A DNA stretch of 22,479 bases. Origin: Fidelibacterota bacterium (GTDB lineage Bacteria > Marinisomatota > Marinisomatia > SCGC-AAA003-L08 > GCA-002719095). This document shows, piece after piece, positions 15,405-22,479 of the stretch. The notes beneath the pieces were generated by a model, which saw only the letters and a list, made by a program, of their open reading frames with translations, was not told where the DNA came from and did no database searches. A program made the position numbers and the translations under genes. Positions within the stretch are counted from its first letter, which is position 1. Each line of letters opens with the position of its first letter. The stretch covers positions 1 through 22,479 of the forward strand of contig PAHI01000032.1 in assembly GCA_002705575.1 (NCBI GenBank). Direction: 5' to 3'.

Positions 15405-16798
15405 TAAACTGAAAAACCTCTTTCTATTTTAATTTTACCTTCATTCTCCAAAAATTTACATATTGAAAATAATTCATTCTCTTCAAAGTTTTTAGAAACA
15501 AATTGCATACCAATAGGCAACCCTTCTTTAGAATTACCTAGGGGAACGTTAATTGCAGGAAGACCTGACAAATTCATAGGAACAGTAAACATATCTGATA
15601 GATACATAGATAATGGATCTCCTATCTTTTTATTAATTTTATAAGGAAGCTCTGGAGATGTGGGTAAGAACAACATATCAACTTCTTCAAAAGATTTATC
15701 AAAATCATCTTTTATAAGCTTTCTTATTTTTTGTGCTTTTGAATAGTATCTATCATAATATCCAGAAGAAAGAATATATGTACCTATAATTATTCTTCTT
15801 TTAACTTCTTCTCCAAATCCTTTAGACTTTGATTTTAAATAAATAGAATCAAGGTCTTTCGAATCTACATTTAATCCATATCTTATACCATCAAATCTTG
15901 ACAAGTTTGACGAAGCCTCCGCTGTGGTCAATATATAGTAAGCAGCAATAGAATACTTTAAATTTTTCATATCTAGATTTATAATTTCAAAACCTTGTTT
16001 TGAAAGATAGTCAATCGAAGAATTATAACAGTCTAATATTTCAGGATTAACATTGAAATCATTATTTAAATCATATGGCAATCCAATTCTAGTTTTTTTT
16101 ATTTCTTTTTGTGAGTAATGAAAGTTGTTTAATTTTTTATCAGAACAAGTAGAATCTTTTTTATCGCTACCAGCTATTGATAAAAACAAATCAACCATAT
16201 CATTAATTGTTTTTGAAAAAATTCCAATCTGATCAAAAGATGAGGCAAAAGCAGTCAGTCCATACCTTGATATTCTACCATAAGTAGGTTTCAAACCATA
16301 AACACCACAAAAAGATGCAGGCTGTCGAACAGAACCCCCAGTGTCACTACCTAAAGCCAAATCTACCATATCTGCAGAAACAGCAACTGCAGAACCACCA
16401 CTAGAACCTCCTGCAACAAGATTATCCCCATAACAATTAACCGTATTACCATATATAGAATGCTCAGTTGAAGAACCCATAGCAAACTCATCCATATTAG
16501 ATATACCTAAAATTGAGCCTCCAAATTTTTCAATTCTATCAATTACAGTTGCATTATAATTAGAAACGTAACCTTCCATAATATTTGAAGCGCAAGACAT
16601 ACTTACACCTTTAATATTTATATTATCTTTTATAGCAATTGTTTTTCCAAACAAACGACCTGATTTCTGCTTATCTGTAAATGATAACAACTTCTTTTTA
16701 GCTCTTTCAGACAGATTATTTACAATACAATTAAGACTAGCCCTTTCATTTATAGATTTATTGAAAAAATCAATCTTTTGATTTATTGATTCATTCAT
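15404..16798 (-). CDS. gatA: Asp-tRNA(Asn)/Glu-tRNA(Gln) amidotransferase subunit A
   Basis: Amidase subunit of GatCAB: it frees ammonia from glutamine, which GatB uses to convert Glu-tRNA(Gln) and/or Asp-tRNA(Asn). The 464-aa protein has the amidase-signature triad with its normal spacing: Lys57 (AIKDNI), Ser132 in GGSSGGSA and nucleophile Ser156 in SDTGGSVRQPA. GVYGLKPTYGRISRYGL and the C-terminal LSGLPAINVPLG are also characteristic. ATG 16798 lies 2 nt after tatA. gatB and gatC are not here, so the genes are dispersed. The triad and GatA-type flanks make a non-specific amidase unlikely. Confidence 0.95.
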   Translation of the reverse strand: MNESINQKIDFFNKSINERASLNCIVNNLSERAKKKLLSFTDKQKSGRLFGKTIAIKDNINIKGVSMSCASNIMEGYVSNYNATVIDRIEKFGGSILGISNMDEFAMGSSTEHSIYGNTVNCYGDNLVAGGSSGGSAVAVSADMVDLALGSDTGGSVRQPASFCGVYGLKPTYGRISRYGLTAFASSFDQIGIFSKTINDMVDLFLSIAGSDKKDSTCSDKKLNNFHYSQKEIKKTRIGLPYDLNNDFNVNPEILDCYNSSIDYLSKQGFEIINLDMKNLKYSIAAYYILTTAEASSNLSRFDGIRYGLNVDSKDLDSIYLKSKSKGFGEEVKRRIIIGTYILSSGYYDRYYSKAQKIRKLIKDDFDKSFEEVDMLFLPTSPELPYKINKKIGDPLSMYLSDMFTVPMNLSGLPAINVPLGNSKEGLPIGMQFVSKNFEENELFSICKFLENEGKIKIERGFSV

Positions 16799-16800
16799 CT

Positions 16801-16977
16801 TTATTTTTGATTCTCATTCAAAGAATCATCTATCTCATCTTTTATCTCATCTCTAGCTCTTTTAAACTCTTGAATGCTTTTTCCAAGACCGCGAGCAAGC
16901 TCTGGAATTTTTTTACCTCCAAACAACACAATAACAACTAATGCAATTATAATCCATTCTCCTGGTCCGCTAAACAT
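16801..16977 (-). CDS. tatA: Twin-arginine translocase subunit TatA/E
   Basis: Pore-forming subunit of the Tat system, which exports folded proteins. This short gene encodes 58 aa. I read MFSGPGEWIIIALVVIVLFG, a single membrane helix (about 7-19), then GGKKIPELARGLGKSIQEFK, the classic FGxxKxPELARxLGK amphipathic helix. An acidic tail (RDEIKDEIDD) and a stop (TAA at 16801-16803) follow. ATG 16977 is preceded by AAGGAG seven nt upstream, one of the best ribosome binding sites in the window. The Glu8 in the membrane-helix start is at the usual polar position. tatC is not in the window. Sequence alone cannot separate TatA from TatE/TatB, but the short tail favours TatA. Confidence 0.93.
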   Translation of the reverse strand: MFSGPGEWIIIALVVIVLFGGKKIPELARGLGKSIQEFKRARDEIKDEIDDSLNENQK

Positions 16978-16982
16978 ATGAA

Positions 16983-16988
16983 CTCTCC
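16983..16988 (-). promoter_or_regulatory. Shine-Dalgarno site of tatA
   Basis: The minus strand reads AAGGAG close to the tatA ATG (about 6-7 nt spacing). It stands out because most starts in this window have only weak purine runs or rely on overlap with the previous stop. Confidence 0.7.
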
Positions 16989-16992
16989 TTTT

Positions 16993-17271
16993 TTATCTAA
17001 AATATCTAAGAAAATACCACGACACTAATATTCCTAAAATACTTAAAACTCCTATATGGAATTCTAAATCAAAATTTATTTTTAAAATGCCTAAATCTAT
17101 ACCGAAATTGTCAGGAGTTTTAATAGCCCTTATAGAATCAACAAAAAACCTTTTAATTATAGTATCATCCGGCAGTATAAATGCAAAAATTTCAGTAAAT
17201 AGTGCACCTAAAAGACAACCAAAAAAAGTGATGAAAAATATAACTATCAAAGATCTTGATTTTGTTGACAT
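16993..17271 (-). CDS. DUF4321-like small membrane protein
   Basis: Unknown function. The 92-aa protein has two hydrophobic segments, about residues 8-32 (LIVIFFITFFGCLLGALFTEI) and 72-90 (HIGVLSILGILVSWYFLRYF). Between them is a short loop with DDTIIKRFFVDS and an LGILKINFDLEFHI strand-like part. This plan (GxxLGxxxxE helix, then a loop with a conserved dL..l..nf.f sequence and a final helix ending in basic residues) matches what I recall of DUF4321 proteins. Those often sit next to tatA or redox/purine genes in FCB and Firmicute genomes. ATG 17271, 8 nt after purQ and 15 nt before tatA, so it probably shares their transcript. A Tat link is only suggested by position. Confidence 0.6.
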   Translation of the reverse strand: MSTKSRSLIVIFFITFFGCLLGALFTEIFAFILPDDTIIKRFFVDSIRAIKTPDNFGIDLGILKINFDLEFHIGVLSILGILVSWYFLRYFR

Positions 17272-17279
17272 TATCTAAT

Positions 17280-17942
17280 TCATTCTCCTAAAATAGACTT
17301 AAAGATATCATATCCTCCAACCGAACCTAAAATCCGATCAGAAGCTCTTTCTGGATGAGGCATCATTCCAAGCACATTTTTTTTCTCATTAAATATTCCT
17401 GCAATATCTAAAACCGAACCATTGAGATTTTCATCTTCATAAGTAAATGCAATCTGATTATTATCCTTAAGTTCAGCTATAAGACTATCATCCGCAATAT
17501 AGTTACCTTGCTTATGCGCAATAGGCATTCTTAAAACATCATTCATTTTAAATAAATGAGTAAAGCTCGTTTGATTGTTAACAACTTTAAGCTCTACCAT
17601 TTTGCTCAAAAATTTTATATTTTTATTATTTATAAGAGCACCAGGTAATAAACCTGACTCAATCAAAATCTGAAATCCATTACATATTCCAATAACTTTT
17701 TTACCTTTATTTGACTCTTTAACAACAGCTTTCATTATTGGTGAAAATCTAGCAATAGCCCCAGCACGTAAGTAATCGCCATATGAAAAACCTCCAGGTA
17801 TAACAATTACATCATAGTCTTTCAAACAGTTTTCTTTATGCCAAACAAAACTTACATAAGCATTATCTATACTTTTGAAAACATTATAAGCATCATGATC
17901 ACAATTAGAACCTGGGAATACAATAACAGCAACTTTTTTCAA
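17280..17942 (-). CDS. purQ: Phosphoribosylformylglycinamidine synthase subunit PurQ (glutaminase)
   Basis: Class I glutamine amidotransferase that feeds ammonia to PurL in step four of purine synthesis. The 220-aa protein begins VAVIVFPGSNCDHDAYN (4-20), then PGGFSYGDYLRAGAIAR (49-65). The nucleophile Cys87 is in GICNGFQIL, and the His196/Glu198 pair in MPHPERAS. All three triad residues are present. Start TTG 17942 overlaps the purS stop (TTGA), and the conserved VAVIVFPGSN follows at once, so the start is secure. purL is not in the window, but a separate purS and purQ imply the small-subunit PurL type. Confidence 0.97.
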   Translation of the reverse strand: MKKVAVIVFPGSNCDHDAYNVFKSIDNAYVSFVWHKENCLKDYDVIVIPGGFSYGDYLRAGAIARFSPIMKAVVKESNKGKKVIGICNGFQILIESGLLPGALINNKNIKFLSKMVELKVVNNQTSFTHLFKMNDVLRMPIAHKQGNYIADDSLIAELKDNNQIAFTYEDENLNGSVLDIAGIFNEKKNVLGMMPHPERASDRILGSVGGYDIFKSILGE

Positions 17943-18190
17943 TCTGAATCCTCAATATCATATATATACTGCTCAGTATTTGGATTCGCAAGAAGCTTCT
18001 GGCAAGATTTCTCTGTTATCTTTTTTACTTCTTCTATTGTTAGGCTTTTATCAAAAGTCATCTCAATAAACTTTCCTATTGAAACACTTTTAATATCTGC
18101 TAGCCCCATTGATTTTAAAGCACTCCCTACAGTCTTTCCTTGAGGATCTAAAATTCCATCTTTATATGTTATGTAAATTTTTGCTCTCAT
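17939..18190 (-). CDS. purS: Phosphoribosylformylglycinamidine synthase subunit PurS
   Basis: Small subunit that bridges PurL and PurQ in the FGAM synthetase complex. The 83 aa fit the family: an N-terminal strand (AKIYITYKDGILDPQG), then KTVGSALKSMGLADIKSVSIGKFIEM, the pattern G-x-A/K-x-x-G with VxxxRxGKxxE-type strand. ATG 18190 has GAGAGG just upstream; 22 nt separate it from purC. Confidence 0.95.
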   Translation of the reverse strand: MRAKIYITYKDGILDPQGKTVGSALKSMGLADIKSVSIGKFIEMTFDKSLTIEEVKKITEKSCQKLLANPNTEQYIYDIEDSD

Positions 18191-18212
18191 AAAACCTCTC
18201 TTAAATTAAAAG

Positions 18213-19196
18213 TTACTTAATATTCGCTGATTCAAGATTTTTACAAATTCTGTTTTTAACTTCACCCATAGAAGGTTCAAATTTTCTATTTGTTAATTTT
18301 TTATACAAATTCATATACTGCTCCGCTAGATAAATTCTAATATTATCGCTTAACTCAGGTGGAGCACCTTCACCTGAAAAACCTTTTTCCAAAAGCCACT
18401 CTCTAATGTTTTCTTTATCTAACATTTTTTGAGAATCACCATTATTAAACCGATCCTCATAACCTTCCTTAACCCAATATCGGCTAGAATCAGGAGTATG
18501 AATCTCATCTATAACTATCAATTTATTATTAACCATACCAAATTCATACTTTGTATCTACTAATATCAAGCCCATTTTATCTGCCCATTCTTGACCTCTA
18601 TTAAATAACTTAATCGCTACATCTTCAGCTGATTCATAAATATCTTTACTTACTAAACCCTGATTAATAATCTCTTCTCTTGATATGGGCTGGTCGTGCA
18701 ATCCGTAATCTTCTTTGGTAGTGGGCGTAATTATAATATGATCAAACTTTTGATCTTTTTTTAAATTATGAGGTAATTCAAATCCATACTGATTCCCTTT
18801 ACCATTACAATAATCTCTCCATAAGCTTCCTGTTATATAACCTCTAACAATAACTTCAACTGGCAATGGGGATGCTTTTTTAACTACTAAAACTTGAGGA
18901 TCAGGCCTTGATATTATATGATTGTCAATAATATCTACAGTTTTATCAAACCAAAAATTTGCAATATCTGTAAGTATTTCTCCCTTAAATGGAATGGTCC
19001 CTAAAACATGATCAAAAGCAGACACTCTATCTGAAGTAACCATAACAATCTTATCTTCTAAATAAAAATTATCTCGTACTTTTCCCCTATAATGCTTATC
19101 AACTTTATCTGAAAATATTTTCAATATTTCTTCATTAGGAGAGTCTGATAAAGAATATCCTAATTGTTCTTTTATTTTACTTTTCAAATTATCCAT
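18213..19196 (-). CDS. purC: Phosphoribosylaminoimidazole-succinocarboxamide synthase (SAICAR synthetase)
   Basis: Joins aspartate to CAIR in purine synthesis, using ATP. The 327 aa make it the longer PurC form (the short bacterial form is near 240). Visible are YRGKVRDNFYLEDKIVMVTSDR (36-57, phosphate-binding loop region), SAFDHVLGTIPFKG, VEVIVRGYITGSLWRDY (112-128), ITPTTKEDYGLHDQPIS (155-171), LVDTKYEFG and VIDEIHTPDSSRYW. These are all standard motifs and intact. ATG 19196 overlaps the purB end by 8 nt; a GGGG run within the purB tail may serve as its ribosome site. Confidence 0.97.
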   Translation of the reverse strand: MDNLKSKIKEQLGYSLSDSPNEEILKIFSDKVDKHYRGKVRDNFYLEDKIVMVTSDRVSAFDHVLGTIPFKGEILTDIANFWFDKTVDIIDNHIISRPDPQVLVVKKASPLPVEVIVRGYITGSLWRDYCNGKGNQYGFELPHNLKKDQKFDHIIITPTTKEDYGLHDQPISREEIINQGLVSKDIYESAEDVAIKLFNRGQEWADKMGLILVDTKYEFGMVNNKLIVIDEIHTPDSSRYWVKEGYEDRFNNGDSQKMLDKENIREWLLEKGFSGEGAPPELSDNIRIYLAEQYMNLYKKLTNRKFEPSMGEVKNRICKNLESANIK

Positions 19197-20487
19197 CTAA
19201 CCCCATCCTTTTATAAATTTTATTAATATTAATTAATATCTTATCTAAATCAAATAAAGACTCTAACTCTTCTACAGAGATAGATGACATAATATTTGAA
19301 TCACTTTTAATATTTTCCATAAAACTGGATCCTTCATTCCAAGATTTCATGGCATTTTTTTGAACAAGCTTATACGCTTCTTCCCTAACTAAACCTTTTT
19401 TAATTAAAGCCAATAAAACCTCTTGACTAAAAATCAAACCATTTGTACTATTTATATTATCAAGCATTCTATCTGGATATACTATTAAATTATCAATTAG
19501 ATCATACATCTTAATTAGCATATAATGCACAAGAGTAGTAGAGTCTGGAATAATAATTCTTTCTACTGACGAATGAGAAATATCTCTTTCATGCCACAAT
19601 GCTACATTTTCTACAGCAACATGTGCGTTAGACCTAAGCAATCTTGCAAAGCCTGTCATTCTCTCAGTAACTATAGGGTTTCTTTTATGAGGCATTGCAG
19701 AAGAACCTTTTTGACCCTTTTTAAAAAACTCTTCAGCCTCTAATACTTCAGTACGCTGTAAGTGTCTAATTTCTATTGATATTTTTTCTATAGATGCTCC
19801 AATTAAAGCAAGAGTTTGTAAAAAATGAGCATGACCATCTCTTTGAACAACTTGATTAGATACGTTTGCTGCTTTAATACCTAATTTATTACATACATCG
19901 TGCTCCACTTTAGGATCTAAATGCTGATAAGTTCCCACAGCTCCCGAAATTTTACCAATAGAAATAGAATCTATACCTGACTTTAAACGATCTATATGAC
20001 GATTAATTTCATCACTCCACAATGCCATTTTCAAACCAAAAGTAATAGGTTCTGCATGCACACCATGAGATCTTCCAATTTGAAAAGTATTTTTATATTT
20101 CTTTGCTTTACTCCTTAATAAATCGTGAAATAAAATCAACCTATCTAAAATAACTCCTCCAGCCTCTTTGCACAATAACGCAAGAGATGTATCTAACAAA
20201 TCAGAAGAAGTCATACCCATATGAATATATCTTGAATCAGGACCAACATATTCTGCGACATTTGTTAAAAAAGCAATAACATCATGTCTTGTTTCTTTTT
20301 CTATTTCAAGAATTCTTTCTTTGTCAAAATCTGCTTTCTCTTTTATTACATTTACAGATGCTTGAGGTACAATATTATGATTGCACAACACCTCAACCGC
20401 TGCAATCTCAACCTGAAGCCACGTTCTAAACTTATTATTATCAGACCATATTTCTTTCATTCTTTCGGTTTGATACCTATCAATCAT
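19189..20487 (-). CDS. purB: Adenylosuccinate lyase
   Basis: Cleaves fumarate from SAICAR and from adenylosuccinate, thus used twice in purine synthesis. The 432-aa protein has the family's three conserved regions: RHDV (67-70, His68), MTSSDLLDTSLAL with GRSHGVHAEP (138-147, His141), and the fumarase/aspartase signature GSSAMPHKRNP (261-271) with the flexible catalytic serine. Numbers of His68 and His141 agree with the Bacillus enzyme. ATG 20487 overlaps the protease stop by one base (TAATG), and GGGGAG lies about six nt upstream. It heads the purB-purC-purS-purQ set. Confidence 0.97.
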   Translation of the reverse strand: MIDRYQTERMKEIWSDNNKFRTWLQVEIAAVEVLCNHNIVPQASVNVIKEKADFDKERILEIEKETRHDVIAFLTNVAEYVGPDSRYIHMGMTSSDLLDTSLALLCKEAGGVILDRLILFHDLLRSKAKKYKNTFQIGRSHGVHAEPITFGLKMALWSDEINRHIDRLKSGIDSISIGKISGAVGTYQHLDPKVEHDVCNKLGIKAANVSNQVVQRDGHAHFLQTLALIGASIEKISIEIRHLQRTEVLEAEEFFKKGQKGSSAMPHKRNPIVTERMTGFARLLRSNAHVAVENVALWHERDISHSSVERIIIPDSTTLVHYMLIKMYDLIDNLIVYPDRMLDNINSTNGLIFSQEVLLALIKKGLVREEAYKLVQKNAMKSWNEGSSFMENIKSDSNIMSSISVEELESLFDLDKILININKIYKRMGLDG

Positions 20488-21605
20488 TAAAAGCTCCCCT
20501 TTTCTAATAATAAATTTATATCTATTTCTACATCATCTCTTAATACTAAAAGATTTATTTTATCGCCTGACCGTAAAAGATCTTCATCAATTATATTTTT
20601 AATATTCTTTAAAGAATTAACACTTCTACCGTTAACCTTTAATATTACATCTCCAATTTCTAAACCCGCTTTTTCACCAGAAGATTTTTTTTCAACATCT
20701 ACTACAAGCACACCCTGAGTTGAATCTAGCCTTCTATACTTCATAATTAAGTCATTTATCTTTCGAACTTTAACGCCTGTATTAAACTTTCTATCTATAT
20801 AACCTTTTGATTTTAAATCTTTAAAAATATCCATCACATGATTAATAGGTATCGCAAAATTAAGACCTACCGAACCTTGATGAGAATCTGAACCAGTAAT
20901 AATAAAAGTATTTATACCTATAATTTCACCCTTTAAATTCAATAAAGGCCCTCCGCTATTTCCTGGATTTATTGAAGCATCTGTCTGAATCATATTTTGA
21001 TACACACTTCCAATTCTCTCATTCAAGCCAAAGTTAATATTTCTTGCACTTATAATTCCCTTTGTAGCAGTTGGCTCATTAGAAACATCAAACAATCCTA
21101 ATGGATTACCTAATGCAATAACCTCTTCTCCAACTTGTATATTATCAGAATTTCCAATATTAGGAACTTTAAAATCTTTTCCATCTAATTTAATTATTGC
21201 AATATCTGTTAATTCATCAAAAAATATATTATCTAAATCAACATTAAAACTTTCACCTCCATATATTTTAACAATAATTTCAGAAGCATCCTCGATGACA
21301 TGGTAATTGGTTACAATATAACCATTCTTATCTAAAATCAATCCAGAACCCATATTTTGAATAGGCATAACTCTTTGATATTTACCCCAATATCTTTGCC
21401 AAGGATTATTGATTTTTTCTTTCTTTAACTGTGTGACATGAATGCCCACAACAGATTTTGAAACATTTTGTATAGACTCAATATTCAATAAATTTTTATA
21501 ATTACCAGTAGAATTATTATTTAATAAAATTATAGTTATTAAAAAAACACAATAGAGCAATGAAACAACTACTATATACCCTGTTATTTTTGAATAATTA
21601 ATCAT
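20487..21605 (-). CDS. Membrane-anchored HtrA/DegS-like serine protease with one PDZ domain
   Basis: Periplasmic quality-control protease. The 372-aa protein has an uncleaved-looking N-terminal membrane segment (about 9-29, GYIVVVSLLYCVFLITIILL) and a trypsin-like domain (about 45-260). The complete triad is His102 (VTNYHVIEDA), Asp134 (ELTDIAIIKL) and Ser217 (NPGNSGGPLLN). One PDZ domain follows (about 275-365, SGEKAGLEIGDVILKVNGRSV). GSVGLNFAIPI (245-255) is typical of the family. The single PDZ and membrane anchor make it more DegS-like than DegP-like, but substrates cannot be inferred. ATG 21605, 2 nt after truA. It is probably cotranscribed with truA and purB without a functional tie. 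Confidence 0.93.
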   Translation of the reverse strand: MINYSKITGYIVVVSLLYCVFLITIILLNNNSTGNYKNLLNIESIQNVSKSVVGIHVTQLKKEKINNPWQRYWGKYQRVMPIQNMGSGLILDKNGYIVTNYHVIEDASEIIVKIYGGESFNVDLDNIFFDELTDIAIIKLDGKDFKVPNIGNSDNIQVGEEVIALGNPLGLFDVSNEPTATKGIISARNINFGLNERIGSVYQNMIQTDASINPGNSGGPLLNLKGEIIGINTFIITGSDSHQGSVGLNFAIPINHVMDIFKDLKSKGYIDRKFNTGVKVRKINDLIMKYRRLDSTQGVLVVDVEKKSSGEKAGLEIGDVILKVNGRSVNSLKNIKNIIDEDLLRSGDKINLLVLRDDVEIDINLLLEKGSF

Positions 21606-21607
21606 TA

Positions 21608-22342
21608 TTAATAAGTGACCTTAAATAAATATAAACCCTTTGATGGAGCTGTTAAAATATTTTTCTTTTTAAAATCAGAGTCAAATAATTTACTAAAATC
21701 ATCTACGTTAATTTTACCATTTGAAACTTCAATCATTGTTCCTACAAGCATCCTAACCATATGATGGAGGAACCGGTTTGCAATAATATTATAATTAAGC
21801 TCTTTGTCTTTACGACTCCAGCAAGACTTATATATAATACAATTATAATTATCTATATCTTTAGATGATTTACAAAAATTATAAAAATTATTTTTAGATA
21901 GAATGATTTTTGCACACTCTTCTAAAACCTCAAAGTTATAATCCTTTGATAATGGCCATATAAATCTATAATTAAATGGAGATTCGTCTAAATTTATTTT
22001 ATATAAATAAGATCTTTTTAAAGCAGAAAAACGAGCATTAAAATTCATATCAACAATCTCAGATTTAAAAATCTTAATATCTTTAGGTAAAATAGCATTC
22101 AAAGCTTTTAACATCTGCAATGCATTCATATTAGTACGTAATTTAAAATTAACAACCTGACCTAAAGAATGTACTCCTGAATCTGTCCTACCTGACCCAA
22201 TTATATTAACATTTTTTTTCTTAGTTATTTTCTGGACACAATCTTTTAAAACACCCTGAATTGTTGTTTGATTCTTTTGAATCTGCCACCCGCAGTAATC
22301 AGTCCCATCATACTGTACTATTAATTTAAAGTTTGTAGCCAC
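21608..22342 (-). CDS. truA: tRNA pseudouridine(38-40) synthase TruA
   Basis: Modifies uridines 38-40 in the anticodon arm of many tRNAs. The 244-aa protein starts KLIVQYDGTDYCGWQIQKNQ (6-25) and contains the catalytic Asp54 in GSGRTDSGVHSLGQV (49-63). NYNIIANRFLHHMVRMLVGT in the C-terminal half completes the TruA signature. GTG 22342 is the start because the conserved strand begins five residues later and no better codon exists. There is no strong Shine-Dalgarno. This is the first gene after the terminator, so a promoter for the downstream set should lie at about 22343-22388, but I cannot assign its boxes. Confidence 0.95.
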   Translation of the reverse strand: MATNFKLIVQYDGTDYCGWQIQKNQTTIQGVLKDCVQKITKKKNVNIIGSGRTDSGVHSLGQVVNFKLRTNMNALQMLKALNAILPKDIKIFKSEIVDMNFNARFSALKRSYLYKINLDESPFNYRFIWPLSKDYNFEVLEECAKIILSKNNFYNFCKSSKDIDNYNCIIYKSCWSRKDKELNYNIIANRFLHHMVRMLVGTMIEVSNGKINVDDFSKLFDSDFKKKNILTAPSKGLYLFKVTY

Positions 22343-22443
22343 TTTTTATATGAAATTATTTTTTAATTTAATCAGTTTTTTATAAATAAAAAAGGCGAGA
22401 TTAATAACCTCGCCTTTTCTATAATACTCTGTAAAGTAATCTC
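22343..22443 (-). other. Intergenic region carrying the terminator and presumed truA promoter
   Basis: The largest gap in the window (101 bp). It contains the hairpin at 22390-22418 and an AT-rich stretch before truA. No small gene or RNA is supported. Since the hairpin ends the upstream gene, a new promoter for truA and the genes below is expected here by logic, not by recognised boxes. Confidence 0.5.
22384..22418 (-). terminator. Rho-independent terminator of the T9SS-tail gene
   Basis: A perfect ten-base-pair stem, aaaaggcgag (22390-22399) with ctcgcctttt (22409-22418), and a nine-base loop. On the minus strand it is followed by a T-rich run (TTTTTTATTTAT). Its GC core stands out in AT-rich sequence. 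It lies 25 bases after the stop of the right-edge gene and upstream of truA, so it most likely ends that gene. A-tracts before the stem would allow some bidirectional function. Confidence 0.85.
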
Positions 22444-22479
22444 TTACTTCATTAGAATCATTTTCTTGGTCATCACCAT
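22444..22479 (-). CDS. C-terminal tail of a probable type IX secretion cargo protein (5' part outside window)
   Basis: Only the last 11 codons are present, reading MVMTKKMILMK and TAA. This matches the end of Por/T9SS type A sorting domains in FCB bacteria, which often finish with a strand such as F-V-M-T-K-K-M-x-L-x-K. The frame is supported by the terminator 25 bases further on. The rest of the protein and its function cannot be seen. The leftmost Met is not claimed as a start. With 11 residues this is a suggestive but not proven call. Confidence 0.6.
   Translation of the reverse strand: MVMTKKMILMK

Noticed and set aside
17838..18143. 101-codon open frame on the plus strand
   Set aside because: It is antisense to purS and the purQ start, both conserved and in full.
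1..22479. Phage, transposon, CRISPR, toxin-antitoxin or defence genes
   Set aside because: None of the proteins shows such motifs, there are no direct-repeat arrays, and conserved core genes fill nearly the whole window.

Overview
This window is strongly AT-rich and gene-dense, and every supported gene is transcribed from the minus strand. It therefore reads biologically from position 22479 down to position 1. I count 26 genes: 24 complete and one cut at each edge. No gap between genes exceeds about 100 bp, and many neighbours share stop/start bases (ATGA, TTGA, TAATG, TGATG, or 8-32 nt overlaps). I see no rRNA, tRNA, CRISPR array, insertion sequence or other mobile element.

The gene set points to a Gram-negative bacterium of the FCB (Fibrobacterota-Chlorobiota-Bacteroidota) type. 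The evidence is a LolA-like carrier, a Wzc-type kinase with an SLBB export protein, purS separate from purQ, a DUF4321-like protein, and a cut-off C-terminus (MVMTKKMILMK) resembling a type IX secretion (Por) sorting tail. A marine, streamlined lineage such as Marinimicrobia (SAR406) is my best guess, but that is an inference from style and not from a marker gene.

Layout in the direction of transcription: (1) 22479-22444, tail of a probable T9SS cargo protein, followed by a clear intrinsic terminator at 22390-22418. (2) 22342-17280, truA, a membrane-anchored HtrA/DegS-like protease, then a purine block purB-purC-purS-purQ. (3) 17271-15404, a DUF4321-like membrane protein, a 58-residue TatA and gatA. 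(4) 15404-12533, yebC-ruvC-ruvA, then gcvT. (5) 12540-8578, ftsK, a divergent LolA-like periplasmic protein overlapping the ftsK 3' end, and a YbhN-like polytopic membrane protein. (6) 8576-1, a cell-surface polysaccharide block: compact alanine racemase, a WbpE/GnnB-like sugar aminotransferase, a Gfo/Idh/MocA sugar dehydrogenase, rfbA, rfbC, a PHP-family protein-tyrosine phosphatase (CpsB type), a NeuB-like synthase without its SAF domain, a very small SLBB protein, and a Wzc-type polysaccharide co-polymerase/BY-kinase running off the left edge.

The last block is the most interesting part. Precursor enzymes (UDP-amino sugar, dTDP-sugar and nonulosonate-like), a tyrosine phosphatase, a minimal export protein and a tyrosine kinase are joined into one co-oriented, largely overlapping set directly downstream of cell-division and envelope genes. 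No glycosyltransferase, Wzx/Wzy, rfbB or rfbD is visible here, so the product cannot be named and the pathway must be completed elsewhere. Most of the window is otherwise conserved housekeeping. I did not find a convincing wholly new system; the points most worth checking are the SAF-less NeuB, the mini-SLBB protein and the aminotransferase/dehydrogenase pair.
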